From positions 32,325-96,324 of the forward strand of contig NZ_FRBD01000020.1 in assembly GCF_900142525.1 (NCBI RefSeq): DNA of 64,000 bases. The letters are read 5' to 3'. Position 1 is the first letter of the stretch. Each line of letters starts with the position of its first letter. The DNA is from Xylanibacter ruminicola. GTDB taxonomy: Bacteria > Bacteroidota > Bacteroidia > Bacteroidales > Bacteroidaceae. Positions 62,621 to 64,000 of this stretch are shown here, piece after piece. The position numbers and the translations under genes were made by a program. The notes under the pieces were generated by a model. It searched no databases, was not told the DNA's origin, and worked only from the letters and a program-made list of their open reading frames with translations.

Positions 62621-62666
62621 GAGTACTATAAGCAGCACCCATTTAACAATTGATTAACACTTATCC

Positions 62667-62698
62667 TTTGAATAATTGACGAAATTATCGTACCTTTG
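62667..62698 (+). promoter_or_regulatory. Promoter of the HU/smalltalk remnant locus
   Basis: TTTG at 62667-62670 and TACCTTTG at 62691-62698, 20 bases apart. A leader of about 180 bases follows before the first ATG (62886). It contains no gene I can support but could be a structured RNA. Confidence 0.7.
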
Positions 62699-62885
62699 CA
62701 TTGTCAAAAAGAAAGAGAGCGGGCGGCGGCCTTAAGGATAAAAATTGCGAGATTTAAATCTAGAAATTGCGCGCATTAATACTAGCAGTTGATACCTTTA
62801 ATCGCAGTGCTTAGCTACTCTGAATGGCGACAACGAGAGAATAAACAAAATATTTAACAACACAAAAATTAAACTAGATTGAATT

Positions 62886-63078
62886 ATGGCTATTAAAGTA
62901 ATCTCCAAGCGTGGAGGTGAAGGACGAGCTGAAGAACACCTCGATTCAGATTACCTACCTGGATGAGGACGGCAAGGTTCTGAAGCGCGTAACCAGCGGC
63001 GACACAGGTGACATCGAGGACAATGGTGGCGACGATGACGGCCCAACCGGCGGCCTCACCCCTAACCCAGGGGATTAA
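62886..63078 (+). pseudogene. Decayed HU-like DNA-binding protein gene
   Basis: The ATG at 62886 gives MAIKVISKRG, then the frame runs out at a TGA after 26 codons. In a shifted frame from 62911 the DNA encodes VEVKDELKNTSIQITYLDED, a Gly/Asp-rich tail and a stop at 63076. The start fits an HU-type protein and the tail fits its C-terminal extension; the ~100-residue core between them is missing. I infer an internal deletion out of frame. The promoter is still intact. Confidence 0.6.
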
Positions 63079-63091
63079 GGAGGGGAAATTT
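63052..63091 (+). repeat. CCCCTAACCC / GGAGGGGAAA palindromic repeat, copy 3
   Basis: CTCACCCCTAACCC, a short centre, then GGAGGGGAAATTTAAA. It is diverged from the copies at 2745 and 16956 but keeps both outer arms. As at 2745, it lies between an HU tail and a smalltalk gene. Confidence 0.65.
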
Positions 63092-63129
63092 AAATCCGTA
63101 GGTAAAATCATTTAAAACCCCAAAACACT

Positions 63130-63230
63130 ATGACAAAGAAAGAAACGATTAAGTTTATTGTGCAGATCATAGCATCTGTAGCCTCAGCGATACTGACGGC
63201 ACTTGGAGCCCATCGTGCATGGGCGTGTAA
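63130..63230 (+). pseudogene. Frameshifted smalltalk-type gene
   Basis: It starts MTKKETIKFIVQIIASV, very close to the intact copy at 2816. At codon 28 (around 63210) one base is missing, so the frame leaves the conserved T/P-S-C-M ending and runs on to 63324. Adding one base in the run of Cs restores APSCMGV and a stop at 63228, giving 33 residues. It may be a true mutation or a homopolymer error in the assembly. Confidence 0.7.
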
Positions 63231-63234
63231 AGAA

Positions 63235-63262
63235 GAGAGGATGTGTAGAACCACATCCTCTC
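63235..63262. terminator. Terminator after the second smalltalk locus
   Basis: GAGAGGATGTG pairs perfectly with CACATCCTCTC around a 6-base loop. It lies between the smalltalk remnant and the convergent secreted-protein gene. Confidence 0.75.
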
Positions 63263-63289
63263 ACTGTTTTAAACAAAGACATCACTCCA

Positions 63290-64000
63290 TTAATTACCAA
63301 CAACGACCTTCTTGCCATTATTGATGTAGAGACCGCTCTTAGTAGGTTTACCCTGCAGGCGGCGACCACTAAGATCGTACCAGACATCGTTAGCCGAATC
63401 GGTTGTAACAATGCCCATGCCTGTAGTGCCACTGCCACCATACAGACTAGACAAGCTGATGGCACGTGTGCCAGCGCCCTCGTTATAACGCGGCTCATGG
63501 AAGGTAAATACCTCGAACGGACGGATGTTGCGATAATTCCTTAAGAATACACTACCCTCAACATAATTATCAACATCCTCACCAATGTTCAGAGCATAGA
63601 CATGATTGAAAGCCTCAACCTCCTGGAAAGTTGGTATAACAAACAACGTATCACCAATCATTACCGACATAGTTTCAGTAACCGGTACTGTAACATTAAC
63701 AGATGCAAACTGTATGATACCAGCCTGGTTAAACTCATCGCTATACTCATCGCTGTTAGGCATACTGATGATATATGGCTTGTTGGCCTCAATCGTTTCA
63801 GCATCGCTAATGCCCTCTTCGGTAAACTGGTGCAACCAGAAATGATAGTTGCTGGCACTGTTTCCGAATGGAGCAATCACACCATGACTCTCGTGAGTAA
63901 AGGTCTGTACATCGAATGGCAGACAGATGCCTTCCCAACCGCGACTTACATTCTTCTTGGTGGTCTGCTTAAACTCGCGAGTGTAGCTGATCTTCTCGGC
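63290..64000 (-). CDS. C-terminal part of a large secreted protein with sorting-signal-like tail
   Basis: The frame is open to the window edge, so the N-terminus is outside; 236 residues are visible. It contains SRGWEGICLPFDV, a segment frequent in large Prevotella surface proteins. The last 40 residues read VWYDLSGRRL, then GLYINNGKKVVV. This resembles the type A C-terminal sorting domain of the type IX secretion system or a Prevotella variant of it. The GTG at 63880 is internal. The function of the missing part cannot be told. Confidence 0.7.
   Translation of the reverse strand, partial: AEKISYTREFKQTTKKNVSRGWEGICLPFDVQTFTHESHGVIAPFGNSASNYHFWLHQFTEEGISDAETIEANKPYIISMPNSDEYSDEFNQAGIIQFASVNVTVPVTETMSVMIGDTLFVIPTFQEVEAFNHVYALNIGEDVDNYVEGSVFLRNYRNIRPFEVFTFHEPRYNEGAGTRAISLSSLYGGSGTTGMGIVTTDSANDVWYDLSGRRLQGKPTKSGLYINNGKKVVVGN

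Noticed and set aside
62699..62885. Riboswitch or named small RNA in the leader of the HU remnant
   Set aside because: The leader is long and moderately GC-rich at its start, but I could not match it to a known RNA class.

Overview
This 64 kb window looks like a chromosomal segment of a Bacteroidales bacterium, most likely Prevotella or a close relative (rumen or gut type). The evidence is the many Bacteroidetes sigma-type promoters (TTTG, about 20 bases, TAnnTTTG), the lack of Shine-Dalgarno sequences, a tmRNA whose tag reads GENNYALAA, a six-gene Na+-NQR operon, 'smalltalk' and HU-type small genes, a hybrid two-component regulator with an AraC output, and several lineage-restricted lipoproteins. 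No rRNA, tRNA, CRISPR array, intact transposase or prophage was seen.

Layout. 1-2567 is the C-terminal part of pyruvate:ferredoxin oxidoreductase. 2568-3008 holds terminators, an HU tail remnant and an intact smalltalk gene. 3009-8770 (minus) is nqrABCDEF. 8894-13327 is a TamB-like protein. 13415-15684 (minus) is an outer-membrane protein, truA and an EamA transporter. 16222-17554 holds a Nudix hydrolase and an EFR1-like flavodoxin/ferredoxin protein. 17651-20087 (minus) is a membrane pseudokinase, a DUF4494-like protein and YggS. 20214-22681 is an aminotransferase and a LolC/E-like permease. 22768-26094 is a tandem pair of AMP-forming ligases. 26140-30966 (minus) holds a MORN-repeat protein, a YhcH-like protein, glgB and a membrane protein. 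31093-35170 holds kdsB, a convergent dnaJ-like gene, a 5'-nucleotidase and nudC. 35167-37265 (minus) is ugd plus a lipoprotein. 37376-39030 is an HU/SPOR membrane protein and a zinc-ribbon/FHA protein. 39476-39873 (minus) is ssrA. 40027-49040 is an exopolysaccharide operon (export lipoprotein, chain-length protein, flippase, polymerase, two glycosyltransferases, sugar aminotransferase, two initiating sugar transferases), faced by wzi and a lipoprotein on the minus strand. 51195-55499 holds a His/Ser-rich secreted protein, a phosphatase, a DUF308-like protein, and the operon exonuclease-UDG-udk. 55650-57482 holds rpmE2, gpx and trxB. 57797-59488 is a hybrid histidine kinase, overlapping a convergent SSS symporter. 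60985-62349 is trpB. 62447-63230 is a decayed HU/smalltalk locus. The window ends in the C-terminus of a large secreted protein (minus).

Functionally this is mostly core metabolism (pyruvate oxidation feeding electrons to Na+-NQR, glycogen branching, Kdo and UDP-glucuronate supply) plus envelope polysaccharide export. The most unusual signal is non-coding. At least five intergenic inverted repeats have arms built from short tandem 'words', with a different word at each locus. Three also carry a long AT-only palindrome, and two of the words recur next to the decayed HU/smalltalk remnants. Separately, four-copy heptamer tandem repeats sit in gaps of the nqr operon and upstream of trpB.
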